A stretch of 64,000 nucleotides of DNA from Palsa-506 sp963707065 (GTDB taxonomy: Bacteria > Actinomycetota > Actinomycetes > Streptosporangiales > Streptosporangiaceae): NCBI GenBank assembly GCA_963707065.1, contig CAVPPJ010000053.1, forward strand, positions 62,001 through 126,000, read 5' to 3'. The notes beneath the pieces were generated by a model, which was not told the origin of the DNA, ran no database searches, and saw nothing but the letters and a program-made list of their open reading frames with translations. Position numbers and translations under genes: made by a program. Below are positions 35,874 through 45,301 of the stretch, piece by piece (the first letter of the stretch is position 1; each line of letters starts with the position of its first letter).

Positions 35874-37265
35874 TCACCCGGTGCCGGCGGACAGGAACGT
35901 CAGCACATCCTGCCTGGTGATCATTCCCGCCGGCTTGCCGTCCACCAGCACGACGGCGGCGCCGGCCTTCTCCATGGCGGCGACCGCTGAGCTCACCGGC
36001 TCGCCGGAGCCGACCATCGGCAGCGGCGCGGACATGTGATCGCCCAGCGGATCCTGCGGCCGGGCCCGCCCCGATACCAGCGCGTCGAGCAGGTCCCGCT
36101 CCACGATCGAGCCGACTACCTCGGCCGCCATCACCGGCGGCTCTTCCTTCATGACCGGCAACTGCGAGACGTTGTACTCGCGCAGGGTCTCGATGGCCAC
36201 CCGCACGGTCTCGTCCGGGTGCGCGTGCACGAACTCGGGCAGCCCGCTCAGCTTGGCTGCTAGCACGTCGGCGATCCTCGGCTCCGCAGTCTCGGAGGAG
36301 AGGAAGCCGTAATCAGCCATCCACTCGTCGTTGAAGATCTTCGAGAGGTAACCACGGCCGCCATCGGGCAGCAGGACGACGATCACGTCGTCCGGCCCGG
36401 CCGCCGCCGCCACCCGCAATGCGGCGACCACGGCTAGCCCGCAGGAGCCGCCGGTGAGCAGCGCCTCCTCGCGGGCGAGCCGGCGCGTCATCTGGAAGGA
36501 CTCCGCGTCGCTGACCGCGATGACCTGGTCGCAGATGGTCTTGTCGTAGGTTTCCGGCCAGATGTCCTCGCCAACGCCCTCGACCAGGTACGGGCGGCCG
36601 GAGCCGCCGGAGTACACCGACCCTTCCGGGTCGGCGCCGATCACGCGCACCCGGCCGCCGGACACGTCCTTGAGATACCGCCCGGTGCCCGAGATCGTGC
36701 CGCCGGTGCCGATCCCGGCGACGAAATGGGTGATCTTACCGTCGGTCTGCGCCCAGATCTCCGGGCCGGTGGAGTGATAGTGCGAGGCTGGATTCTCCGG
36801 GTTGGCGTACTGGTTGGGCTTCCACCCGCCAGGGGTTTCGGCGGCCAGCCGGTCCGACACCGAGTAGTAGGAATCCGGGTGCTCCGGTGAGACGGTCGTC
36901 GGGCACACCACCACGTCTGCCCCGTACGCGCGCAGCACGCTGATCTTGTCCTGGCCTACCTTGTCCGGGCAGACAAAGAGGCACCGGTAGCCCTTTTCGG
37001 CGGCAACGATCGCCAGCCCGATCCCGGTATTGCCGGACGTCGGCTCGACGATCGTGCCGCCCGGCTGGAGCGCGCCGGAGGCCTCGGCGGCCTCCACCAT
37101 GCGCAGCGCGATCCGGTCCTTCACCGAGCCGCCGGGGTTGAAGTACTCGACCTTGGCCAGCACGTCAGGAGCCCGTCCGCCGACGGCCAGCCCGCGCGTG
37201 ACCTTACGCAGCCTGACCAGCGGGGTGTCCCCCATCAGCTCGATCAGGGAATCGTGAACCTGCAT
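35874..37265 (-). CDS. cbs: Cystathionine beta-synthase
   Basis: A 463-residue enzyme that condenses serine and homocysteine into cystathionine. The PLP lysine is K49 in NPGGSVKDRIAL; EPTSGNTGIGLAI and GTGGTISGTGRYLKD follow. Residues about 335-463 are two CBS modules (SQLPVMKEEP and MITRQDVLTFL), which bind adenosyl ligands in homologues. The actinobacterial signature SKIFNDEWMADYGF is present. ATG 37265 is chosen because AAGGTGG lies six bases upstream and homology starts there. The next gene downstream, 133 bp away, is the cystathionine gamma enzyme. Confidence 0.94.
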   Translation of the reverse strand: MQVHDSLIELMGDTPLVRLRKVTRGLAVGGRAPDVLAKVEYFNPGGSVKDRIALRMVEAAEASGALQPGGTIVEPTSGNTGIGLAIVAAEKGYRCLFVCPDKVGQDKISVLRAYGADVVVCPTTVSPEHPDSYYSVSDRLAAETPGGWKPNQYANPENPASHYHSTGPEIWAQTDGKITHFVAGIGTGGTISGTGRYLKDVSGGRVRVIGADPEGSVYSGGSGRPYLVEGVGEDIWPETYDKTICDQVIAVSDAESFQMTRRLAREEALLTGGSCGLAVVAALRVAAAAGPDDVIVVLLPDGGRGYLSKIFNDEWMADYGFLSSETAEPRIADVLAAKLSGLPEFVHAHPDETVRVAIETLREYNVSQLPVMKEEPPVMAAEVVGSIVERDLLDALVSGRARPQDPLGDHMSAPLPMVGSGEPVSSAVAAMEKAGAAVVLVDGKPAGMITRQDVLTFLSAGTG

Positions 37266-37748
37266 CTCAAACCACCTTGCTTCTGGTGCAGACGACGCTA
37301 TCCGACGGCGCTGCAGGAAGCCTGCCGTACCTCGGCCGGGAATGGGTCTGAACAGCCAGCCGGGAGCGTCGGGCGGCAGGACTGCTGCGGAACGAGCAAG
37401 GCAATCGACCGAGACCTGCCGCAGACCATCAAGCATCAGAAACATCTAAGGCGCGTAAATGGATCAACTGAGGCCGATCCGTCCAGCGTCAAGTGAAGCC
37501 AGGCAGCCCCTGCCTCCTGGCTCATCGGCGGAGTGTCGAAATGCGCGAAATGACGGCCGTAGACAGGTGCGGAGGGCCGCGCTTTCCACGGCTGCGGCTC
37601 AGCGGCGACCCCCCGGCGGCGAACCAGGAAAATGATCGAAATAACATTCGATATTAGTTTGCTGGCGTGCCAAGAACCCGCTACCCTTTATCTAAGGAAA
37701 ATGGCCGGGCGGCGCCCGGTTCAGGTGCTCAGCGGAGGAGGTGACCCG
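37266..37748. other. Intergenic region between cbs and the DUF222-HNH gene
   Basis: No supported gene. A small hairpin AGGCAG-CCC-CTGCCT lies at 37501-37515. An AT-rich stretch (37630-37700) probably holds the promoter of the following gene. Open frames here lack codon bias. Confidence 0.45.
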
Positions 37749-40179
37749 GTGCCGGCAGATATGGGTGATGCTGGGGGCGCGGGTGCCCCGCAGGGCCTGT
37801 CGTGGTCGTATGAGATGGATTTCGGTGCGCTGATCGCCGCGATCACCGGTGCCGGTCCGCCGGACCCGGATGCTCCGTCCGCGGGCCCGCGTTCCGCCGG
37901 GCCGCCGGATGCTGCCCCGGCTTCCGCTGCCCCGTCCTCTGCTGTCCAGCCGCCGGCCGGCCCGCCTGCCGCGGCTCCGGCCGCCGGTTCGGTGCCCGCG
38001 GCTCCGGCTAGTTCCCCGGTTCCGGGCTCGGCGGAGGAGGAGGCGGCGCAGGAGGCGATCCTGGATGATCTCGCGGAGCTGGATGCGCGGGCCGCGGCGG
38101 AGGGCCGCGCTGATGGGGGGCGGGTGCCGCTGGCGGCGGTGGCGGGGCGGGTCGCTGAGCGGCTGGCGCCGGGCCCGGACCTGGCCGCGTGGCTGGCCGC
38201 CGCGCCGCCCGCGGGCCTGGGTGACGGTGACCTGGCGGCGGTCGCCGGATCGTGGCGGCGGGTGGCGTCGTGGGCGCAGGCCCGGGAACTGGCCGCGGTC
38301 GCGCAGATCACCGCCCGTGCCGCGGCCCGGGAGGAGAACGCCGCCACTGGCGCTGACGGGCTGTCCCTCGGTGGTGACGCGGTCGGCGGCGGCGCAGGTG
38401 GCGCTGGAGCTGACGATGTCGCCGTACGGGGCGTCGGCGTGGGCGGACCTGGCCGTGCAGCTGGCCTGGCGGCTGGCCGCGACTGGCGCGGCGCTGGCCG
38501 CCGGGACCATTGACCTGGCCCGCGCCCGGCTGATCGCGGAGGCGGCCAGCCCGCTCAGCGACGAGGCGGCGCGGGCGGTGGAGGCGCGGGTGCTGCCCGC
38601 GGCCGGGGGGCAGACGACCGGGATGCTGCGCGCGGCGCTGCGCCGTGCGGTGATCGCGGCGGACCCGGCGGGCGCGGAGGAACGGCGGAAGGACGCGGAG
38701 CGGCGGGCGCAGGTGGTGCTGTACCCGGATCAGGACGGCACCGCGACGCTGGCCGGGCAGCGGCTGCCCGCCGTGCATGCCACCGCGGCGATGGCCCGGA
38801 TCAAGGCGATGGCCCGCGCGCTGAAGGCATCCGGCGCCGGCGGCAGCATCGACCTGCTGTCCGCCCAGGTGTATATCGGCCTCCTCCTCGGCACCCTCCC
38901 GGTCATCCCGCCCCCCCACGGCACACCCCCCGGCCCGCCCGGCGGCGGACCCGGCGATCCGGCCGGACCGCCGGGCGATCCCGGCTCCGGCCCTGGCGGC
39001 CCGCCGGACGATCCCGGTAAGGAACCCCGCGACGGCCCCTGGGGCGGCCCTGATGATGACCCCGGCGCGGGCCCGGCCGGCGACCCCGGCAGCGGCCACC
39101 GTGACCACCCCGGCGCCGGCCCCGCTGATCATCCCGCCGCGGATCCGGCCGGCAGCGACCCGGCCGGGGACGTGCCGCCACCCGGGGACCAGGACGCACC
39201 CCGCGACGACGATCCCTGCCCCTGCCCCGCCGCCGGCCCGCCCGGCCCTGGCGGGTACAGCGACACCGACCACGACGACGACGGCTGGCCGGCGCCGGAC
39301 TGGCCCGCCCTGCCCGCGGTCATCCCGGCCGCGTTCACCCGCCCCGGCAGCGCCCCGGTCCCCGGCGGCCGGCCCGTCACCGGCCTGCTCGATGTCTCGC
39401 TGCCCTGGCCGGTACTCGCCGGGATCTCCGCCGGGCCGGGTTACCTGGGCCGGATCGGGCCCATCACCGCCGCGCAAGCCCGCCACCTCGCCGCCGCCGC
39501 CGCCCGCGACCCCGGCACCGGATGGCGGATCATCGTCACCACCACCAGCGGCCACGCCCTCACCATCACCCGCATCCCCCGCCCCCGCCCCCATGACCAC
39601 CCGCCCCGGCCAGGCACCCGGCAAGAACCCGGCACCGCCGCAGGACCCGGCACCCGGACAGGCCGGACGCCGGGACCAGGCCCGGCGCCTCGATAGGGCT
39701 AGTCGGCCGGGTCACCCTGACCATCCCCGAGGACATGCTGGCCCACCCGCCGCCGGTGGCTGGGCATGATCCATGCGCCAAGATGCTCCTCCTGGGCCCT
39801 GCAGGCGGCAGACAGGGCAGCAAACCGCGCCCGGGCTGCCATGGCCGCTGACGCCGCGGCCGGCGGGTGCGCGCACACCGCGGCCAGCGCCGCCTACCGG
39901 CCCCCGCCGCGGCTCAAGGAATACATCGCCGCCCGCGACCTGACCTGCCGGTTCCTGCGATGCCGGCAACCCGCCTGGCGCGGCGACCTCGACCATACGA
40001 TCCCCTACGACGACGGCGGAATGACCTGCCGCTGCAACCTCGGTGGCCTCTGCCGCACCCACCACCTCCTCAAGCACCACCCCGACTGGAACCTACGCCA
40101 GACCGCACCCGGCACCTTCACCTGGACCACCCCAGCCGGACGCACCTACACATCTACCCCTGACACTCATCCGCTGTAG
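37749..40179 (+). pseudogene. DUF222 / HNH endonuclease-domain protein, at least three frame disruptions
   Basis: Translation would begin at GTG 37749, four bases after AGGAGGTGA, a perfect anti-16S match. An N-terminal Ala/Pro region leads into DUF222 (VALELTMSPYGASAWADLAV, LARARLIAEAASPLS). A very long Pro/Gly/Asp linker follows, then an intact HNH domain (DLTCRFLRCRQPAW, GDLDHTIPYDDGG, CNLGGLCRTHH). Frames change near 38350-38380, between 39640 and 39700 (into GLVGRVTLTIPEDML), and near 39790. These proteins are abundant in actinomycetes, often as mobile or multicopy genes. Catalytic residues survive although the frame does not. Confidence 0.78.
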
Positions 40180-40362
40180 GCAGACAGGCGCCCGACTAGC
40201 TAACGGAGACAGAGCACCGGCAGGGGCTGCCCACCAGGTGGGGCTAGCCAGGTGGCAGGGTCCCGGCCCCCGGCGGCATAGTCGCTTGATGTCAGTTTCG
40301 TTCATGGCGGGTGAGGCCGAGGATGGCGATGGTCCGGGTGGCGTCTCGGGCGTGGCTCCGGG

Positions 40363-40452
40363 CAGCTGCAGGCCCTTACAGCCCTCCCGGATCAGTTCGA
40401 AGTACTGCTTCTTCACAGCGGCCGACGCCTTGTTATGAGCCCAACGAGGCAT
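40363..40452 (-). mobile_element. IS30-like transposase N-terminal fragment
   Basis: MPRWAHNKASAAVKKQYFEL and the following IREGCKGLQ resemble the start of actinobacterial IS30-family transposases. Similarity ends after about 30 residues. A relic only. Confidence 0.4.
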
Positions 40453-40500
40453 GCGAACATCCCTTCCCGGAAACGTTCGCGAACCACCGGGTAGAACTCA

Positions 40501-40674
40501 AGCGGCGTATGCGGTGCAGTGCGCGTTCTTGGTCGTGACCACGAACTCGGCGGTCTAACGCTGGGTGTGGAGGGCATCGGCGGTGATGTCGCACCTGACA
40601 AGGTCCAGGTCTTCCAGCAGCGGCTCGAACTGGGTGATCTCGGTGGTCTTGCCGTCCACATCCGGAGCGGACAT
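40501..40674 (-). mobile_element. ISAs1-type transposase fragment
   Basis: A short reading frame gives DVDGKTTEITQFEPLLEDLD, then DITADALHTQR, a stop, and TAEFVVTTKNAH in the same frame. This is the DDE core block of ISAs1 (H-repeat) transposases, whose usual form is QVDGKTNEI...VTADALHTQR. Only about 55 codons survive, with an internal stop. It marks past insertion between the HNH gene and the sigma factor. Confidence 0.68.
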
Positions 40675-40771
40675 GCTCCCGAAGCCCTCGCCACGACGTC
40701 GTGAACCGGTTCTCGCGGTTCGGGTAATAGTGAGTGACCGTGGTAGACCTTCGCATCGATCGGAGCCAGGC

Positions 40772-41368
40772 ATGACTGCGCCGCCCCGAGAACGCGCGAA
40801 CGACGCCGCGCTGATCGAGCAGTCCTGGCATGAGCCTGAGACATTCGCCGAGCTTTATGATCGGCACGCTGCTCCTATCCACCGCTACGTCACCCGAAGG
40901 CTCGGCGATGGCGCGGCCGACGACGTCGTTGCCGAGACCTTCCTGGTAGCTTTCGGCGGCCGGCACCGCTACGACCTCGCCCGGAGCGATGCCCGGCCGT
41001 GGCTATACGGGATCGCCGCCAACGTGATCGGCAAGCACCGCCGGACCGAGGTCCGCATGTGGCGGGCGCTCGCCCGGACGGCGACCGAGCCGGCCGCTGA
41101 GGGCCATGCCGACCGGGTCGACAACCGGGTATCCGCCGTCACCGTGCAGCGGGACCTCGCGACAGCGATGGCCGGGTTGTCGGCCGGAGAGCGGGATGTC
41201 CTTCTCCTGATCGCCTGGGCCGATCTGTCTTACGACGAGGTCGCGGCGGCGCTGGACATCCCGATCGGGACCGTGCGGTCCCGGCTGAACAGGGCTCGAA
41301 GAAAGACACGCGAAGCGCTCGGCGGACAAGACCCTACATCGCTGCGTGAGGAACTCTTCAATGAATGA
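40772..41368 (+). CDS. ECF RNA polymerase sigma factor
   Basis: A 198-residue sigma factor. Region 2 spans about residues 22-92 (FAELYDRHAAPIHRYVTRRL, DDVVAETFLVAFGGRHRYD, ARPWLYGIAANVIGKHRR). Region 4 spans about 135-185 (LSAGERDVLLLIAWADLSYD, IPIGTVRSRLNRARRK). The start is ATG 40772, six bases after GGAG. It overlaps the CU044_5270 gene by eight bases (ATGAATGA). This combination is a recognised actinobacterial ECF group. Confidence 0.92.
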   Translation: MTAPPRERANDAALIEQSWHEPETFAELYDRHAAPIHRYVTRRLGDGAADDVVAETFLVAFGGRHRYDLARSDARPWLYGIAANVIGKHRRTEVRMWRALARTATEPAAEGHADRVDNRVSAVTVQRDLATAMAGLSAGERDVLLLIAWADLSYDEVAAALDIPIGTVRSRLNRARRKTREALGGQDPTSLREELFNE

Positions 41369-42380
41369 TCTCGACCTGGTGCGCGACCTGCGCGCCGACG
41401 TCCCGTCACCCACCCGCGAGCGCCTCGCCCCCGGACGTGCTCGGCTGCTCGCATCCGTCTCCCGGCCGTCACGTCCCCGCTACGCCCGCCGCGCGGTCCT
41501 GCCAGTCACCGCCGCCGCCGCCGCTGCGGTTGCGGTCGCGGTCGCCAGCGGTGCGTTGTCCGGCCCCGCCACCAGATCCGCGGCAATCAAGCCTCCCTTG
41601 ATCCGGCCGACGCTGACGGCGCAACTACTGAGCACCGCAGCGGCCACCGTGGCCAAGCACCCGGCTGTGCGGCCCGGACCGCACCAGTGGTTCTACACCA
41701 AGTTCGTCGGGCACGATTACGGGCAGCCCGCCCAGTCGAATGAGAACTGGGAAACCTTCGACGGCCGCCGGACCGCGTACTTCCAGAACGGGCAGCTGAT
41801 CGTGCACAAGACCCTGGGAATCTTCGGCGGCGGCGGTCCTACTCCCCTGGGCGAGTACAACGCCAACGCCACACCGCAGACCGCTTACAACGCGCTGGCA
41901 TCACTGCCATCGAACCCCAGGGCACTGCTGGCAGTCATCGCCAAGCAGGTGGCCAAGGTGGGCCCGAGCGTGGCGTCGGGAAGTGTCGTCTCGCTGTACG
42001 CGCCGAAAGGCCGCGACGAGATCGAGTTCGATTACCTGGCCCAGCTGCTGTGGAATTCGGCGACGGGTGAACCGCCCGCTGCCGAAGCGGCGGTGTTCCG
42101 GGCACTGGCCGCCATCCCGGGAGTCAGCAGCCAGCAGGGGATCACTGACGTTGCCGGGCGGCCGGCGATCGGGCTGTCCGATAACGGCGGCAAGACACAG
42201 CTTCTGCTCGATCCGCGGACCTACCGGGTAATCGGAATGCGCGCAGCCAGCACAGGCACGGACCCGGTCCGGGCCGCCGCCGGGAACGGAAGCAAGGTGC
42301 CCTGGCCCCCGAGGGGCACGATCATCGAGTCGATGGCCTGGGCGCAGGTCACCATGGTCAGCGGACCTGGCCGCCTCTGA
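41361..42380 (+). CDS. CU044_5270-family membrane protein, sigma-factor partner
   Basis: A 339-residue protein. A cytoplasmic segment (MNDLDLVRDLRADVPSPT) precedes one helix (VLPVTAAAAAAVAVAVASGA, about residues 47-66). A large extracytoplasmic domain with GPHQWFYTKFVGHDY and FDYLAQLLWNSATGEPP follows. Members lie directly after ECF sigma genes, as here with an eight-base overlap, and are presumed to hold the sigma factor at the membrane. No zinc-binding anti-sigma motif is visible. A strong hairpin terminator follows at 42390. Confidence 0.85.
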   Translation: MNDLDLVRDLRADVPSPTRERLAPGRARLLASVSRPSRPRYARRAVLPVTAAAAAAVAVAVASGALSGPATRSAAIKPPLIRPTLTAQLLSTAAATVAKHPAVRPGPHQWFYTKFVGHDYGQPAQSNENWETFDGRRTAYFQNGQLIVHKTLGIFGGGGPTPLGEYNANATPQTAYNALASLPSNPRALLAVIAKQVAKVGPSVASGSVVSLYAPKGRDEIEFDYLAQLLWNSATGEPPAAEAAVFRALAAIPGVSSQQGITDVAGRPAIGLSDNGGKTQLLLDPRTYRVIGMRAASTGTDPVRAAAGNGSKVPWPPRGTIIESMAWAQVTMVSGPGRL

Positions 42381-42389
42381 ACACCGGAT

Positions 42390-42422
42390 ACGGGGCGCTC
42401 CCATTCAAGCCGAGCGCCCCGT
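42390..42422 (+). terminator. Strong hairpin terminator after the sigma operon
   Basis: ACGGGGCGCTC (42390-42400) pairs perfectly over 11 bases with GAGCGCCCCGT (42412-42422) around an 11-base loop. There is no T-run. It ends the ECF/CU044_5270 transcript. Confidence 0.7.
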
Positions 42423-42686
42423 CCGGGGCGATCGCCCGGCGCCTTGCGCATCCAACTGCGCGCGAGGCCCTGGCCAGGTGGGGCTAGCGGCCGGGGTAGC
42501 CAGCGGCCTGGCTGGCAGCCACAAGGACACCCTCCGTTCAAAACGTGCCTCGCTGTCCGGTAGATCCGGGCCCGATGAAACCTCCCCTGAAGTGGGGAGA
42601 TACGCAGAACTGCCTGGTAGGCGCGTAATCCTCGCGAGGGGTGCGAGGTAGTCTGCGGTTAACTACCAGCACTGAGGGAGTTCGCC
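42423..42686. other. Upstream region of the thiolase gene
   Basis: No gene seen. GCGAGGTAGTCTGCGGTTAACTACC near 42640-42665 holds a GTAG...CTAC-type dyad close to the thiolase start and may be a promoter or operator. Confidence 0.3.
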
Positions 42687-43907
42687 ATGCCCGAGGCAGT
42701 CGTCGTCGCTACCGCCCGCTCACCGATCGGCAGGGCATTCAAGGGCTCACTCACCAGCGTCCGCGCCGATGACCTGACCGTCGCGATGATCAGCGCAGCG
42801 CTCGCCAAGGTTCCGCAACTCGATCCGGCGGATATTGATGACCTGATGCTCGGCTGCGGCCTGCCCGGCGGCGAGCAGGGCTACAACATGGCCCGCATCG
42901 TCGCGGTGATGCTCGGCCATGACCACCTGCCCGGCACTACCGTTACCCGCTACTGCTCATCCTCGCTGCAGACCACGCGGATGGCCTTCCATGCGATCAA
43001 GGCCGGCGAGGGTGACGCTTTCATCTCGGCCGGCGTGGAGTGCGTGAGCCGGTTCGCCAAGGGCAGCAGCGACAGCTGGCCGGATACGAAGAACCCAGTC
43101 TTCGCTGCAGCCGAGGAACGGACCGCCGCGCAGGCATCGGGCAACGTCGGTGTCTGGCACGATCCGCGGCAGGACGACGCGATCCCTGACGTCTACCTGG
43201 CGATGGGCCAGACCGCCGAGAACGTCGCCGGGCTGCGTGGCGTCACCCGCGCTGAGCAGGACGAGTTCGGCGTGCGGTCGCAGAATCTGGCCGAGAAGGC
43301 TCTGGCCGACGGGTTCTGGCAGCGCGACATCACCCCGGTGACGCTGCCCGACGGCACGGTCGTGGCTGCGGACGACGGCCCGCGGGCGGGCACGACGCTG
43401 GAGAAGGTGGCTACGCTGCAGCCCGTGTTCCGGCCGGACGGCACGGTGACCGCAGGCAACTGCTGCCCGCTCAACGACGGCGCAGCGGCAGTGGTGGTGA
43501 TGAGCGACCGCAAGGCAGCGGAACTCGGGATCACGCCGCTGGCCAGGATCGTCTCCACGGGCGTGACCGGCCTGTCGCCGGAGATCATGGGCCTCGGCCC
43601 GGTAGAAGCGTCCCGACGCGCGCTTGCACGGGCGGGGATGACCATCGATGACATCGACCTTGTCGAGATCAACGAAGCTTTCGCCGCCCAGGTGATCCCT
43701 TCCTACCGGGACCTTGGCATCGACCTCGACAAGCTGAACGTCAACGGCGGCGCGATCGCCGTCGGCCACCCGTTCGGCATGACGGGCGCGCGCATAACCT
43801 CGACGATTCTGAACAGCCTCCAGTTCCATGACAAGACCTTCGGGCTGGAGACAATGTGCGTCGGCGGCGGCCAGGGCATGGCGATGATCTTTGAGCGACT
43901 CTCCTGA
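42687..43907 (+). CDS. Acetyl-CoA C-acyltransferase (thiolase)
   Basis: A 406-residue thiolase. The nucleophile is C90 in RYCSSSLQTT; H361 lies in AVGHPFGMTGAR; the second catalytic Cys is C391 in TMCVGGGQGMAM; and VEINEAFAAQVIPS gives the fourth loop. Its HPFGMTGAR and CSSSLQ variants are those of FadA-like degradative thiolases, which cleave 3-ketoacyl-CoA in beta-oxidation. A FadB partner is absent nearby, so biosynthetic acetoacetyl-CoA formation is possible. GAGGGAG lies six bases before ATG. Confidence 0.92.
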   Translation: MPEAVVVATARSPIGRAFKGSLTSVRADDLTVAMISAALAKVPQLDPADIDDLMLGCGLPGGEQGYNMARIVAVMLGHDHLPGTTVTRYCSSSLQTTRMAFHAIKAGEGDAFISAGVECVSRFAKGSSDSWPDTKNPVFAAAEERTAAQASGNVGVWHDPRQDDAIPDVYLAMGQTAENVAGLRGVTRAEQDEFGVRSQNLAEKALADGFWQRDITPVTLPDGTVVAADDGPRAGTTLEKVATLQPVFRPDGTVTAGNCCPLNDGAAAVVVMSDRKAAELGITPLARIVSTGVTGLSPEIMGLGPVEASRRALARAGMTIDDIDLVEINEAFAAQVIPSYRDLGIDLDKLNVNGGAIAVGHPFGMTGARITSTILNSLQFHDKTFGLETMCVGGGQGMAMIFERLS

Positions 43908-44102
43908 CCAGCGCACCGGTATCGGCTCAACACCAGACACGACAGTGCGCTCTGGACACCCCGGCGGCGGCCTCAGGCCTGGCATCGCCAGGGAACTTAG
44001 CTGGCATAACGGAAAGCTGGCGCTGGGGGGTTGCCAGACGCCCGGAGGTGGTGCAGTGTCGGCAGCAATAGGAGTTCGCCCCCCTGGAGGTGCCACTTGT
44101 CA

Positions 44103-44330
44103 ATGACCCACTCTCCGGAGATGCACAGGAACCTCATCGCCCGCATCCCGATCGTCACAGGACGAGACCTCCGTGAGTGGTTCAGAAGACTTGAATCTGG
44201 TCCTTCGTTCTTGCGCTGCGAGGAACGCGCGTACTGGCTGGCGGACGAGCACGGCCTGACCCACGGCTACGCGAGCGCGATCGTGCACGAGTACGAACTC
44301 CAGCGCCGCAGCAGGCTCAATAGCGTCTGA
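44103..44330 (+). CDS. DUF4287-family small protein
   Basis: A 75-residue protein resembling the DUF4287 domain: DLREWFRRLESGPSFLRCEE, then RAYWLADEHGLTHGYASAIVHEY, which has the W-L-K-x-x-H-G-L pattern of the family. No function is established. TTG at 44097 sits six bases after GGAGG and may be the true start. It ends one base before the PPOX gene (TGAGATG), suggesting an operon. Confidence 0.75.
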   Translation: MTHSPEMHRNLIARIPIVTGRDLREWFRRLESGPSFLRCEERAYWLADEHGLTHGYASAIVHEYELQRRSRLNSV

Positions 44331-44331
44331 G

Positions 44332-44742
44332 ATGGACCTGAGCACTGCCCGCGACTTTCTGCGCGCCCATCACCGGGCAGTACTGGCAACGTCGCGGGCC
44401 GACGGACGGCCGCAGCTCTCTCCGGTCGCTGCCACGGTCGATGACGAAGGCCGGGTGCTGGTCAGCACCCGGGAGACCGCAGTCAAGACCCGGAATCTAA
44501 GGCGCGATCCGCGCGCCTCGCTCTGCGTGCTGAACGATGGTTTCTACGGTGACTGGATTCAGGCCGAGGGAACGGCGGAGGTCATTCCGCTACCCGAGGC
44601 GATGGAGATCCTTGTCAGCTACTACCGGAGCGTCGCCGGCGAGCACCCGGACTGGGACGACTACCGGGCCGCCATGGAGCGCGAGCGCCGGGTCATCGTG
44701 CGGATCACCATGACACGCGCAGGGCCCGACATCAGCGGCTAA
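44332..44742 (+). CDS. PPOX-class F420- or FMN-dependent oxidoreductase-like protein
   Basis: A 136-residue split-barrel protein of the pyridoxamine-phosphate-oxidase-like family. HHRAVLATSRADGRPQLSPV begins the barrel and VLVSTRETAVKTRNLRRDPR is the cofactor-binding strand-loop. It ends with RVIVRITMTR. In actinomycetes this subgroup commonly uses F420. The substrate is unknown. It follows the DUF4287 gene by one base. Confidence 0.85.
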   Translation: MDLSTARDFLRAHHRAVLATSRADGRPQLSPVAATVDDEGRVLVSTRETAVKTRNLRRDPRASLCVLNDGFYGDWIQAEGTAEVIPLPEAMEILVSYYRSVAGEHPDWDDYRAAMERERRVIVRITMTRAGPDISG

Positions 44743-45301
44743 CACCCTGCAATCCATCTCATGACCGCCCGCTCGTGCCAGCTGTCCGCCACGCCAGTTC
44801 GCTACCCGCGTCTGCGCCAGCGTGCGTCCGCACTAGGGCACGTCTGCACGAGCGCTCGGCATACCTCGTCGCGGCGAGGCCGTACCTCGTCGCGGCTGTG
44901 CCGGACGTCGCGTCCGCGGCAGTCCCGAATCGCTACCTCGCACCTGGTCCCCCACATCCGGGAACATCTGGTCCAGGAGCGCCCGTGACCGCCCGTCTGC
45001 GGCGTCGCGGGGCAGCAGTGAACGTTCCTGAGGGAATTCGTAAACGATTACACGGCGGTTCTCGCCGTGCCATTTTATATCGCAACAAGATCGCTCGACG
45101 GGGCAATCGGGGATCGGCGGCCATCAGCCGATGGGCCTTTGATGCACGGGCAGGCAGACAAACGATTGACCTATCGCCACAGCTCTGACGGCGCGGCCGG
45201 AAAGCACGGCACGAGTCGATACCTGGGCAGCTCGGACAGGAGAAACCGATCAAGAAATCCTGGGTGGCCTGGTCCGGCAATGCCACGTATGAGGTGCTAT
45301 G
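44743..45301. other. Non-coding stretch with repeats and two hairpins
   Basis: No supported gene. TACCTCGTCGCGGC occurs twice around 44870-44898. ACGGCG-5-CGCCGT (45052-45068) and ATCGGC-8-GCCGAT (45113-45132) are perfect hairpins. The first is followed by GCCATTTTATAT and may end plus-strand transcripts. Confidence 0.45.
45052..45080 (+). terminator. Candidate terminator for the PPOX transcript
   Basis: ACGGCG-GTTCT-CGCCGT then GCCATTTTATAT. The hairpin and T-rich tail fit an intrinsic terminator, although it lies 310 bases after the nearest plus-strand stop codon. Confidence 0.4.

Larger units (their letters stand above)
40180..40771. other. Intergenic transposon graveyard
   Basis: Apart from the two transposase scraps listed separately, no gene is seen in these 592 bases. 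No terminal inverted repeats or target-site duplication could be recognised. Confidence 0.5.

Noticed and set aside
37254..37496. Small plus-strand gene upstream of the DUF222-HNH gene
   Set aside because: No ribosome-binding site, poor codon bias, overlaps the cbs start region; composition looks random.
38308..39624. 438-codon minus-strand frame opposite the DUF222-HNH gene
   Set aside because: Gly/Ala/Arg-rich shadow of the repetitive linker; the plus strand carries the HNH motif.
40234..42488. 15-bp direct repeat CCAGGTGGGGCTAGC flanking the second ECF cassette (40234 and 42474)
   Set aside because: Tempting as element ends, but a shared 15-mer is expected by chance in a 64-kb window, more so at high GC, and no inverted repeats accompany it.
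44775..45188. Plus-strand frame of 137 codons after the PPOX gene
   Set aside because: Contains repeated DNA and hairpins, no ribosome-binding site, no similarity to any family I know.
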